This document shows, piece after piece, positions 38,868-48,200 of a DNA stretch of 64,000 nucleotides (the stretch's first letter is position 1; each line of letters starts with the position of its first letter). The stretch is from assembly GCF_001522865.1 (NCBI RefSeq), contig NZ_LOWB01000103.1:62001-126000 (forward strand). Reading direction: 5' to 3'. Source of the stretch: Burkholderia sp. TSV86 (GTDB lineage Bacteria > Pseudomonadota > Gammaproteobacteria > Burkholderiales > Burkholderiaceae). The notes below the pieces were generated by a model. It made no database searches. It was not told the DNA's origin and saw only the letters and a list, made by a program, of their open reading frames with translations. Position numbers and translations under genes: made by a program.

Positions 38868-39639
38868 TGCAATAAGGCTGGCGGCGGTGCGCATGCACGA
38901 TTCACTGGCGAGCGCATGCCGGGTGTTTTCGTCGGGCGGTGCCCGCGCGGCAAGCGCGAGTGCGCCGGCCGGCGCCAAGCGGACAGTTCGATCGGCTGCC
39001 ACGACACTTGGCGCGACCCGCCGGGGCAAGCCGACCGCGTGGAGATCGGCTCGCCAGTCGATGTCGCTCGCCGGGTTTTTCGGCGCGAACGCCGTGCGCT
39101 GCCGCCGTGTCGTTTGAGGCTGCGCCGGCGGATGGCATGGGCAGCGGAGCGGTGTTGTGGCGCACTTGCGCGGGAATGCAGCCATGCGCGGTTCCCTGCT
39201 GGCGTGGCATCGATGCGATGGTCCGCGATGTTGCGTTCTTCGACGCAGCGGCCTTCGACGCAGTGGTTTTTGATGCAGTGGTTTTTGATGCGAGCACCTT
39301 CGGTGCGACGGGCCGCATCGACGCGGGAGATTGCCATTGCGTTGACGGTTGAGATCGAAGCGGCCGCCTCGGCTGAGTCGGAATCAGCTCGACGGTCAGC
39401 GCGTGCCGTTCCGATCGTTCAGATTGCCGCGCCCATTCCGGCTTTGCCGGCGCCAGCGCCGCCGATGTTGGCCGCCATGCGCATGCGAGTCATGCCAGCC
39501 AACGGATCGGTGCCGCAACGACCAGCGCGAACGCGCCGATGCCAAGCCGTCGCGACGCAGCCTCAGTCGTGAGCGTCACGTGATAGTGCAAACTCGGATT
39601 TCAGCGAATGCGGCGCCTGGGCGAGCGCGGCGATCCCCG
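38868..39639. other. Intergenic region between the siderophore and B12 loci
   Basis: About 770 bases with no convincing gene. Several long frames exist on both strands but are low-complexity and mutually overlapping. The only clear structure is the 15-bp repeat at 39239-39313. The cobB stop codon lies at the right edge. Confidence 0.4.
39239..39313. repeat. 15-bp tandem repeat, five units
   Basis: TTCGACGCAGCGGCC, TTCGACGCAGTGGTT, TTTGATGCAGTGGTT, TTTGATGCGAGCACC and TTCGGTGCGACGGGC follow each other without gaps. The period is a multiple of three, so both strands encode pentapeptide repeats (FDAVV on plus, ASKTT on minus). No surrounding gene is supported. Confidence 0.7.
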
Positions 39640-41133
39640 TCACAGCGGATCGCCGCTGAACAGCGCCGCGGTTGCCTGCGGATTCGACGGCCAGTAAGCA
39701 TGCAGATACGTCGCGACGATCGGGCCGTGCCGATAGACGGCTTCGCCCGGTGCGCCGTCGTCGGGCCGCGTCGCGCCGAGGCTGGGCGCGAGCGGCGTGA
39801 CGAAACGCGAGTAATGAAACGTGTGCCCCGTCAGCGCGCCGAAGCGGGTGGCAAGCGTCTGCATGCCCAGGCCGGCGAAGCGGCGTTGCATCGACGCCGC
39901 GCCGGGGATCAGGCCGAGCATCGGCGTTGCCACACCGTCGGCATCGGTGAGCGTTTCGCCCAGATACAGCATCCCGCCGCATTCGGCAACGACGGGTTTG
40001 CCCGCCACGACATGCGCGGCGATTGCGCGCGCCGTCGTCGCGTTCGCCGCGAGCCGCGCCGCATGCAGCTCCGGATAGCCGCCCGGCAGATATAGCGCGT
40101 CGCAGCCGTCGGGCAGCGGCTCGTCGGCGAGCGGCGAAAAAAACGCGAGCTGCGCGCCGAGCGCTTGCAGCGCGTCGAGATTGGCCGGATAGATGAACGA
40201 AAACGCCGCGTCGCGCGCGATCGCGATCCGCTTGCCGGCGAGACGGCCGCCGGTATGGGCCGCTTTGGCGGGCAGGCCGCTGATTGCCGCGGCGGCGCCG
40301 GTTGCCGAACGGGTTACGTGATCGGCGGGCAAAAGTGCCGTTGTCGCGGCCGGATGCGTACCGCCGATATCGCCGGCGGGCGCCGGCACGAATATGTCGC
40401 GATTGCCCGCATCCAACACGTCCGCCATTCCGCAAGCGGCATCGCCACGAACGTCATGGCTCGCCGCGCCGAACTCGACGACAGGCGGCAGCGCCGCGAG
40501 CGCCGTCGCCGCGAGCGCATCGGCTGCGCGTTCGATGCGCGCTTCGAGATCGGCGATATCGTCGGGCTGATGCAGGCCGAGGTGCCGCTCGGGCAGTGCG
40601 ATCAGCGGATCGCGCGGCAGATGGCCGAGCCAGCGAATCGATTGCGGCAGCGCGTCGCGCAGCAACGCCGCGTGGCGCTCGGAGCCGACGCGATTGGCGA
40701 GCACGCCGTGCAACGGCACGCCGGGCCGGAATTGCGCGAGTCCGAACGCGATCGCGCCGAAGGTCTGCGCGATCGACTGCGCGGAGATCACCGCGGCGAC
40801 CGGCACGTGAAACGCCCGCGCGAGGTCCGCGCTCGACGGCGTGCCGTCGTAAAGGCCCATCACGCCTTCGATCAGAATCACGTCGGCCTCGCGTGCGGCG
40901 CGCGCGAGCAGTGCGCGGCAATCGCGCTCGCCGACCATGCCGAGATCGAGCGAATAAACGGGTGCGCCGCTCGCGCGCGCGAGCAGCATCGGGTCGAGAA
41001 AATCCGGCCCGGTCTTGAATACGCGCACGCGCCGCCCGAGCCGCCAGTGATGGCGTGCGAGCGCCGCCGTCACCGAGGTCTTGCCCTGGCCGGACGCGCT
41101 CGCCGAAATGAATAGCGCGGGGCAGGCGGGCAT
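39640..41133 (-). CDS. cobB: Cobyrinic acid a,c-diamide synthase (CobB/CbiA)
   Basis: This is a 497-residue glutamine amidotransferase that amidates the a and c side chains of hydrogenobyrinic or cobyrinic acid. The N-terminal ATPase domain has the P-loop ASASGQGKTSV and VILIEGVMGLYDG. The C-terminal class I amidotransferase domain has the Cys nucleophile in VVAECGGMLYLGE and a late FHYSRF His region. About 75 residues between the halves (about 220-295) are Ala/Gly-rich and look like an inserted linker. It starts 4 bases after the cobO stop codon, so the two are one operon. Confidence 0.94.
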   Translation of the reverse strand: MPACPALFISASASGQGKTSVTAALARHHWRLGRRVRVFKTGPDFLDPMLLARASGAPVYSLDLGMVGERDCRALLARAAREADVILIEGVMGLYDGTPSSADLARAFHVPVAAVISAQSIAQTFGAIAFGLAQFRPGVPLHGVLANRVGSERHAALLRDALPQSIRWLGHLPRDPLIALPERHLGLHQPDDIADLEARIERAADALAATALAALPPVVEFGAASHDVRGDAACGMADVLDAGNRDIFVPAPAGDIGGTHPAATTALLPADHVTRSATGAAAAISGLPAKAAHTGGRLAGKRIAIARDAAFSFIYPANLDALQALGAQLAFFSPLADEPLPDGCDALYLPGGYPELHAARLAANATTARAIAAHVVAGKPVVAECGGMLYLGETLTDADGVATPMLGLIPGAASMQRRFAGLGMQTLATRFGALTGHTFHYSRFVTPLAPSLGATRPDDGAPGEAVYRHGPIVATYLHAYWPSNPQATAALFSGDPL

Positions 41134-41137
41134 CGGC

Positions 41138-41740
41138 TCAGAATTCCACGCCGCGCTGCGCCTTCACCCCTTGCTCGCGGTACGGGTGCTTGACGAGCCG
41201 CATTTCGGTGACGAGATCGGCCGCGTCGATCAGCGCGTCGGGCGCGTGCCGGCCGGTCACGACGACGTGCAGCATCGGCGTGCGGGCCGCGAGCGTCGCG
41301 AGCACTTCGTCGAGCGGCAGGTATTCATACTTGAGCACGGTATTGAGCTCGTCGAGGATCACCATCCGGTAGTCGCCGCTTTCGATCATCCGGCGCGCCT
41401 CGTCCCAGCCGCGGCGGGCGGTCGCGATGTCGGCGTCGCGGTTTTGCGTATTCCACGTATAGCCGTCGCCCATCGTGACGAAATCGCATTGCGCGTGCGT
41501 GCCGAGAAAATCCCGCTCGGACGTATGCAGCGCGCCCTTGATGAACTGCACGACGCCGATGCGCATTCCGTGGCCGAGCATGCGCACGGCCATGCCGAAC
41601 GCGGCGGTGCTCTTGCCTTTGCCGTTGCCGGTATGGACCACCAGCAAGCCCTTCTCGACGGTGGCGGCCGCCTGCTTCTTTTCGTGACCCGCGCGGCGGC
41701 GCTCGGCCATGCGTTGATGCGATTCGGAATCGGTTTTCAT
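41138..41740 (-). CDS. cobO: Cob(I)yrinic acid a,c-diamide adenosyltransferase (CobO/CobA/BtuR)
   Basis: This 200-residue ATP:corrinoid adenosyltransferase adds the upper adenosyl ligand. It has the P-loop HTGNGKGKSTAAFG, VQFIKG, the WNTQNRD motif, and DELNTVLKYEYL. ATG 41740 is chosen because AGGACG lies 8 bases upstream and the frame above it is not family-like. It lies between cobE and cobB on the minus strand. It acts after CobN inserts cobalt, so its product links to the plus-strand half of the locus. Confidence 0.95.
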   Translation of the reverse strand: MKTDSESHQRMAERRRAGHEKKQAAATVEKGLLVVHTGNGKGKSTAAFGMAVRMLGHGMRIGVVQFIKGALHTSERDFLGTHAQCDFVTMGDGYTWNTQNRDADIATARRGWDEARRMIESGDYRMVILDELNTVLKYEYLPLDEVLATLAARTPMLHVVVTGRHAPDALIDAADLVTEMRLVKHPYREQGVKAQRGVEF

Positions 41741-41852
41741 CGATTGGCGTCCTGTGATTCGGTTGGGGGGTAGCAGTTTGGAGCGGCCGGGCGCCGCCGG
41801 CAATGCGCCGAAGCCGGCAGCGGCGCGCGGCGAGGCTGGCGTTCGGCGTATC

Positions 41853-42392
41853 TCATGGCGCGCAGGCGGGCGGGCCGGTGACGCGGGCAACCGCGACCGT
41901 CACGCCATCGAGCGCGAGCTTGCGCACGACGAGCGCGCCGCCGGGCGCGGCCAGCAGCGCGCAAGGTTCGCATACGCCGTCTACGCCGAAGCGCGCGCGC
42001 GCGGCGACGGACGGTTTGCCGAATTCGCCGAACGGCGTGCTGCGCGCATCGCGCAGCGCAACCGCATGCCCGCCGGCCGAACCGGCCGCGCCGATGGCGA
42101 TCGCGCCAAGGCGCCGCTCGGCCGACGGCCCGCAAGCGGCGTGTGGTGAATGGCTCAGGCCGCGCGCGAGTTGCGCGGCGATTTCGTCGCGCGAGAACGC
42201 GGCGAGCGGCCAGCCATGCCGTGCGCAGCATTCGACGAGGCCGGGCTCGCTTGCCTTCGCATCGAGCGTCGCGACGAGCACGACGTCGACGGCCGGCGCA
42301 TCGGGCAGGCGCGCGAGCGCCGCGCGAATCGCGGTGTCGATCGTTCCGGCCGTGCGTCCCGCGCGACAGCCTATGCCAAGCACGACGCGCAT
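41853..42392 (-). CDS. cobE: Cobalamin biosynthesis protein CobE (CbiG C-terminal family)
   Basis: This 179-residue protein matches the CobE/CbiG_C family. It begins MRVVLGIGCRAGRT and has DAKASEPGLVECCARHGWPLAAF and a C-terminal VAVARVTGPPACAP. CobE is needed in the aerobic pathway, but its exact reaction is unclear; the related CbiG opens the delta-lactone in the anaerobic pathway. A second CbiG-like domain is fused to cobJ at 55868-57757, so the genome has both. ATG 42392 matches the family start. Confidence 0.85.
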   Translation of the reverse strand: MRVVLGIGCRAGRTAGTIDTAIRAALARLPDAPAVDVVLVATLDAKASEPGLVECCARHGWPLAAFSRDEIAAQLARGLSHSPHAACGPSAERRLGAIAIGAAGSAGGHAVALRDARSTPFGEFGKPSVAARARFGVDGVCEPCALLAAPGGALVVRKLALDGVTVAVARVTGPPACAP

Positions 42393-42645
42393 CAGCACGC
42401 GTGCACGCGGCACCGATCGGCGCGAGCGTGGCAGTGGCGGAAGGCGGATCGAATCATGCTGAGTAAGACGGGCACGGTGCGCTGGCGGGCGGATGTTCTG
42501 CTCGATGCGCGCATACGATAGCACAGCGGGGTGCGCGCCAGCGGCAAGCTTCCTGCGCCGTTGGCCGCCGGTTCGAATCGAATGCGGCCTCGCGCGTCGT
42601 GCTTGCGCCGTGTGTTTCGCCGGTCATTTCCGCTTTTTGTCCGCC

Positions 42646-42675
42646 TTGACGCGTTCCGGACGCGGGCCTTACACT
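42646..42675 (+). promoter_or_regulatory. Sigma70-type promoter of the riboswitch/permease operon
   Basis: TTGACG (42646-42651) and TACACT (42670-42675) are 18 bases apart. The start near 42682 falls just before the conserved riboswitch RNA. Confidence 0.6.
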
Positions 42676-42683
42676 CGCCGCGT

Positions 42684-42912
42684 CTTGGTGCTCGCGCGCG
42701 AGTTCTTTTGCGCGCAGTTAAACGGGAAACAGGGAGCATGGCCGCCACGGCCCGCCAACCTGTGCTGCCCCCGCAACGGTAAGCGATAGCATTGCGCAAG
42801 CGATGCGGCGCTGACTTCTCCACATGCGCGAGCGCATGTGCGATCGGCCACTGGATGCGTCGCGTCCGGGAAGGTGAAGCAGCGTGTTCGTCAGCCCGGA
42901 TACCGGCCGAGA
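42684..42912 (+). ncRNA. Cobalamin riboswitch upstream of the Ni/Co permease
   Basis: The conserved blocks of the AdoCbl riboswitch occur in order. These are ACGGGAAACAGGGAGC (from about 42722), GCTGCCCCCGCAACGGTAAGC (about 42764-42784), CACTGGA (about 42849), CCGGGAAGG (about 42866) and the B12 box GTCAGCCCGGATACCGGCC (42890-42908). It should lower expression of the permease and the following cobW-cobN-chlD genes when B12 is plentiful. Confidence 0.93.
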
Positions 42913-43003
42913 TGCAGGGGGCGTGCGCCGTGCGGCGGCGCGCGTGCCCGGGAATCCGCGCTGCGGGGAGGCGGCGCGCCGGACCGTTCGTCAAGGGAGC
43001 ATC

Positions 43004-44065
43004 ATGCTCAAACCGTTTCTCCGCCTGTTCAACGACAGTCCCGCCGAGCTGCGCAGCAAGATCGTCGGCATTTACGCACTGCTGATCGCCTTCAACATCG
43101 GCGCGTGGCTTTGGGCGCTTGCCGCGTTTCGCGGGCAGCCCGCGCTGCTCGGCACCGCGTTGCTCGCCTATACGTTCGGGTTGCGCCACGCGGTGGACGC
43201 CGATCACATTGCCGCGATCGACAACGTCACGCGCAAGCTGATGCACGAGCGGAAAAATCCGCTCGGCGCGGGTTTGTTCTTCTCGCTCGGCCATTCGACG
43301 ATCGTGATTGTGATGACCGTCGCGGTTGCGGCGACGGCCGCGTCGCTTGCGTCCCACTTCGACGAGATGAAGACGTGGGGCGGCGCGATTGGCACGAGCG
43401 TGTCGGCGTTCTTCCTGCTGGTGCTCGCGTTCGCGAACCTGCTGATCCTGATTTCCGTGTGCCGGACGTTCCGCGCGGTCCGGCGCGGCGAGGCGCTCGT
43501 CGAGCAGGATCTCGACCTGCTGCTGAACCGCCGCGGTTTTCTCGCGCGCATATTCCGGCCGCTGTTCGCGATCGTGTCGAAAAGCTGGCATCTGTATCCA
43601 ATCGGCTTTCTGTTCGGGCTCGGTTTCGATACCGCGACCGAGATCGCGCTGTTCGGCATCTCGGCGACCCATGCACAAGGCGGCCTGTCGTTCTGGTCGG
43701 TGATGGCGCTGCCGATTCTGTTCACCGCCGGGATGACGCTCATCGACACGACAGACGGCATCATGATGATGGGCGCGTACCGCTGGGCGTTCGTGCGGCC
43801 CATCCGCAAGATCTACTACAACATGACGATCACGTTCGTATCGGTGGTGGTCGCGGTGGTGATCGGCGGAATCGAGGCATTCGCGCTGATTGCCGACAAG
43901 TTCGAGCTGAAGGGCGGCGTGTGGGATTTCGCGGCAATGGCGGCCGAGCATTTCGGCATCCTCGGCTATTTCGTGATCGGAATCTTCATCGTGAGCTGGG
44001 CCGTATCGGCGCTCGTCTACCGGCTCAAGCGCTACGACGAAATCGACGTGACACTTTCGGCCTGA
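43004..44065 (+). CDS. Nickel/cobalt permease, NiCoT family
   Basis: This is a 353-residue inner-membrane transporter with about eight hydrophobic segments. The NiCoT signature RHAVDADHIAAIDNVTR (H-x4-DH metal motif, near residue 60) and LGHSTIVI are present, together with LGFDTATEIALF. The riboswitch in front and cobW/cobN behind point to cobalt as the substrate. AAGGGAGC precedes ATG 43004. Earlier in-frame codons lie inside or just behind the riboswitch and are not family-like. Confidence 0.92.
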   Translation: MLKPFLRLFNDSPAELRSKIVGIYALLIAFNIGAWLWALAAFRGQPALLGTALLAYTFGLRHAVDADHIAAIDNVTRKLMHERKNPLGAGLFFSLGHSTIVIVMTVAVAATAASLASHFDEMKTWGGAIGTSVSAFFLLVLAFANLLILISVCRTFRAVRRGEALVEQDLDLLLNRRGFLARIFRPLFAIVSKSWHLYPIGFLFGLGFDTATEIALFGISATHAQGGLSFWSVMALPILFTAGMTLIDTTDGIMMMGAYRWAFVRPIRKIYYNMTITFVSVVVAVVIGGIEAFALIADKFELKGGVWDFAAMAAEHFGILGYFVIGIFIVSWAVSALVYRLKRYDEIDVTLSA

Positions 44066-44135
44066 GCGCCGCGCGGCCGGCCTGCTGGCGCGGCGGCACA
44101 ACGGACGATATTCGAATACCTCGACGGAAACGACC

Positions 44136-45218
44136 ATGCAAATGCGCAAAATTCCCGTGACGATCGTCACGGGTTTCCTCGGCAGCGGCAAGACGACCTT
44201 GCTGCGGCATATCCTGCAACACGCGGGCGGCCGCCGGATTGTCGTGATCGTCAACGAGTTCGGCGAACTCGGCATCGACGGCGAAATCCTCAAGGGCTGC
44301 GCAATCGGCTGCGACGAAGCGGGCGGCGAAGCCGACGGCCGGCTCTACGAGCTTGCGAACGGCTGCCTGTGCTGCACGGTGCAGGAAGAGTTTTATCCCG
44401 TGATGGAGGCGCTCGTCGAGCGGCGCGCCGATATCGATCACGTGCTGATCGAAACGTCCGGGCTCGCGTTGCCCAAGCCGCTCGTGCAGGCGTTCAACTG
44501 GCCGTCGATCAAGAACAGCTTTACGGTCGACGCGGTGTTGACGGTTGTCGACGGCCCGGCGGCGGCCCGCGGCCAGTTCGCGGAAAATCCGGCCGCGGTG
44601 GACGCCCAGCGCCGCGCGGACCCGAACCTCGACCACGAATCGCCGCTTCACGAACTGTTCGCCGATCAGCTTTCGGCCGCGGACCTCGTGATCCTCAACA
44701 AGACCGATCTGCTTGACGACTCGCAACTCGCGCGCGTCGACGCGGCGATCCGCGACGAGATCCCGCCGCACGTGAAGATCGTTCGCGCGCAGCGCGGCGA
44801 GCTCGATCTCGCGACGCTGCTCGGCCTGAACGCGGCGTCCGAGGAGACGATCCATCTGCGGCACGACCACCACGGCTCGGCCGACGACGCCGATCATCAC
44901 CATGACGAATTCGATTCGGTTGTCGTGCATGCGCAGATCGGCTCGCGCGACGCCGCGCTCGACGCGCTTGCCGCGCTGGTCGAAGCGCACACGATCTATC
45001 GAGTGAAGGGCTTCGCCGCGCTGCCCGATACACCGATGCGGCTTGTCGTGCAGGGGGTGGGGCAGCGCTTTGACAGCTATTTCGACCGACGCTGGCGCGA
45101 CGACGAGGCGCGGGCGAGCCGGTTCGTGCTGATCGGCGAGGATCTCGACGCGGCGGCGCTGCAGCGCGCATTCGACGCCACGCTTGCGGCGCACGCGGCC
45201 CGCGTGCGCGCCGCGTGA
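44136..45218 (+). CDS. cobW: CobW, metal-chaperone GTPase
   Basis: This is a 360-residue G3E-family GTPase. It has Walker A GFLGSGKTTLL at the N-terminus, the metal-binding CxCC motif in NGCLCCTVQEEF near 75, ETSGLALPKP, the NKTD base motif near 188, and a His-rich metal stretch HDHHGSADDADHHHDE near 250. CobW is believed to deliver Co(II) for corrin synthesis. It lies between the cobalt permease and cobN in one direction, consistent with a cobalt supply line. Confidence 0.94.
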   Translation: MQMRKIPVTIVTGFLGSGKTTLLRHILQHAGGRRIVVIVNEFGELGIDGEILKGCAIGCDEAGGEADGRLYELANGCLCCTVQEEFYPVMEALVERRADIDHVLIETSGLALPKPLVQAFNWPSIKNSFTVDAVLTVVDGPAAARGQFAENPAAVDAQRRADPNLDHESPLHELFADQLSAADLVILNKTDLLDDSQLARVDAAIRDEIPPHVKIVRAQRGELDLATLLGLNAASEETIHLRHDHHGSADDADHHHDEFDSVVVHAQIGSRDAALDALAALVEAHTIYRVKGFAALPDTPMRLVVQGVGQRFDSYFDRRWRDDEARASRFVLIGEDLDAAALQRAFDATLAAHAARVRAA

Positions 45219-45242
45219 GCGCATCGCGCACGAAGTAGCGCC

Positions 45243-48200
45243 ATGCATTTGCTGCGCACCACACCCGGCGGCTTCGTCGACGACACGGCGGGCGTCGTGC
45301 GGATCGACCAGCGTGCGGCCGACATCGTGATTCTCAGCTCGGCCGACACGACGCTGTCGCTGCTCGCGAGCGCCGCGCCGATGCTTCCCGAAGGCTTTCC
45401 GAGTGTGCGGCTCGCGAACGTGACGTTTCTGCGCCAGCCCGCATCGGTCGATTTCTATATCGACGACGTGCTGCGGCATGCGCGTGTCGTCGTGATCGAT
45501 CATCTCGGCGGCGAGTCGTACTGGCCATACGGGATCGAGCAGGCGGTCGCGCTCGCGGCCCGCACCGGAATGAAGCTTGCGATGTTCTCGGGCGATTTGC
45601 AGGAAGACACGAATCTGATCGCGAAGAGCACGGTCGCGCCCGATCTTTGCCGGCTGTGGTGGCGTTATCTGCGCGAGGGCGGAAGCGCGAACGCCGAAGC
45701 GCTGTTGCGCAGCATCGCGCATCACGCGCTCGGCTTTGGCAGCGAGCCCGAGCCGCCGCGTCCGCTGCCCGCGGCCGCGCTCTATCATCCGGCCCGCGCG
45801 AGCGCGACGCTCGACGATTGGCGCGCGCGCTGGCGCGACGGCGCGCCGGTGGTCGCAATCCTGTTCTACAAGGCGCACTGGCAGGCGGCCAATACCGCGG
45901 TGTTCGACGCGCTCGCCGGCGCGCTCGAGCGCGAAGGGCTCAATCCGTTGCCGATCGCGGTGACGTCGCTCAAGGATGCGATGAGCCGCGCGGTGATCGA
46001 GCGGTTGTGCGCGGATGCGGCCGATGCGGGCGGGCCGGTTGCCGATGCGCGCGATGCCGGCGTGCATGCCGCGCGCGTCTGCCTCGTGCTGAACACGACC
46101 GCGTTCGCCGCGGGCACGCCCGGCGACGAGGCCGAGGCGCTCGCCGGCGACGCGCCCGTGCTGCAGGTGATCTTGTCGGGCGGCAATCGCGACGCGTGGC
46201 TGGCCGATCCGCACGGCCTGCACGCGCGCGACATCGCGATGCACGTTGCGCTGCCCGAGGTCGACGGCCGGATCATCACGCGCGCGGTGAGCTTCAAGGG
46301 GCTGGCTTACCGCTGCGCGCATACCGAGGTCGACGTGGTCCGTTATCAGCCGGACGATGAGCGGATCGCGTTCGTCGCCGAGCTGAGCCGCCGCTGGTGC
46401 CGGCTGCGCACGCTCGACAACGCGGACAAGCGGATCGCGCTGATTCTCGCGAATTATCCGGCGAGCGAAGGGCGCATCGGCAACGGCGTCGGGCTCGACA
46501 CGCCGGCGTCGGCGCTCGCGGTGCTCGCGATGCTGCGCGATCAAGGGTATCGCATCGCCGATACCCGCGACGGCGGCGCTTGCGGCGCGCAGGCCGACGA
46601 GCTGCCCGAAGATGGCGACGCGTTGCTCGCGCGGATCACCGCGGGCGTGACCAACGATCCGTCCACGCGCGCGCTGCGCCCGGCGTTTCAAAGCTACGCG
46701 CTCGACGACTATCTGCGCCGCTTCGCCGCGCTGCCGCCGGCGCTGCGCGACGCGCTGAACGAACGCTGGGGGCCGCCGGACGCGGACCCGGCGCTGCGGC
46801 GCGGGCGCTTCGCGATCGCGGGCTGGCGCGCGGGCAACGTATTCGTCGGCGTGCAGCCGTCGCGCTCGCGCGGCGGCGACGATTACGCGAACTATCACGA
46901 CGCCGATCTGGTGCCGCCGCACGCCTATCTTGCGTTCCACTTCTGGTTGCGCGACGTTTTCGCCATCGACGCGATCGTCCATCTCGGCAAGCACGGCAAT
47001 CTCGAATGGCTGCCGGGCAAGAGCGTCGCGCTGTCGCCCGCGTGCTGGCCCGACCTGATTCTCGGGCCGATGCCGCACTTGTATCCGTTCATCGTCAACG
47101 ATCCGGGCGAGGGCAGCCAGGCGAAGCGGCGCACGCAAGCCGTGATCGTCGATCATCTGATGCCGCCGCTTACCCGCGCGGAGAATTACGGGCCGCTGCA
47201 GGATCTCGAGCGGCAAGTCGACGAGTATTACGACGCGCTGATGGTCGACGCGCGCCGCGCGAAGGTATTGCGCGAAACGATTCTCGCAACGATCGTCGAG
47301 CACCGGCTGCACGAGGAGCTCAGCATCGCGCCGCCCGACGGGCGCGACGCCGAGGATGCGCTGCTCACGCGTGTCGATGCGTGGCTTTGCGAGCTGAAGG
47401 AAGCGCAGATCCGCGACGGGCTGCATACGTTCGGCAGTTCGCCGCGCGGCCGTCAGCGGCGGGATACGCTCGCCGCGCTCGCGCGCTTTCCGGCGGGCGA
47501 CGGCAGCGGCGAGCACGCCGGGTTGATCGGCGCGCTCGCGCGCGATCTCGCGCTGCCCGACGATTTCGATCCGCTCGCGGCCGACTGGGCCGAGCCGTGG
47601 ACCGGGCCGCGGCCCGACGCGCTTCGCGCGGTAAGCGGCGAGCCGTGGCGGCACGCGGGCGACACGCGCGAGCGGCTGGAGCAGCTCGCGGGCGCGCTGA
47701 TCGAGCGTGTGTGCGAGCGGTGCGATGGCGCGCGGCGCGACGGCCAGCCGGTGATCGCCGCAAGCCGGGCGCAACACATGAGCGGCACAGGCGGCGGGCG
47801 GGCGGCCGGCCGCGCCGAGCATACGACGATCGCTCTAGCCGGCGACAGCGCTCACGCCGAACCGGAGCGGGACGGCGCCGCCGCGGCCTTGCCGGTTGGC
47901 CCGGGCGTCGATCTCGACTACGTCGCCGCGCATTGGCCGCGCACGCACGCGGTGCTCGAGCGGCTCGCGCGCGATCTGCTGCCGCGCCTCGATGCGTGCG
48001 GCGCCGAGGAACTGCGCCAGTTGCGGCGCGGCCTCGAAGGCCGTTTCGTGCCGCCGGGGCCAAGCGGCTCGCCGTCGCGCGGCCGGCCGGACGTGTTGCC
48101 GACCGGGCGCAACTTCTACGCCGTCGATACCCGCGCGGTGCCGACACAGGCCGCGTGGTCGATCGGCTTGAAATCGGCGCAGCAACTGATCGAGCGGCAT

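Noticed and set aside
38902..39572. Overlapping frames in the gap between siderophore and B12 genes
   Set aside because: All are low-complexity and mutually contradictory, with no ribosome site or family match. Only the 15-bp repeat is real structure.
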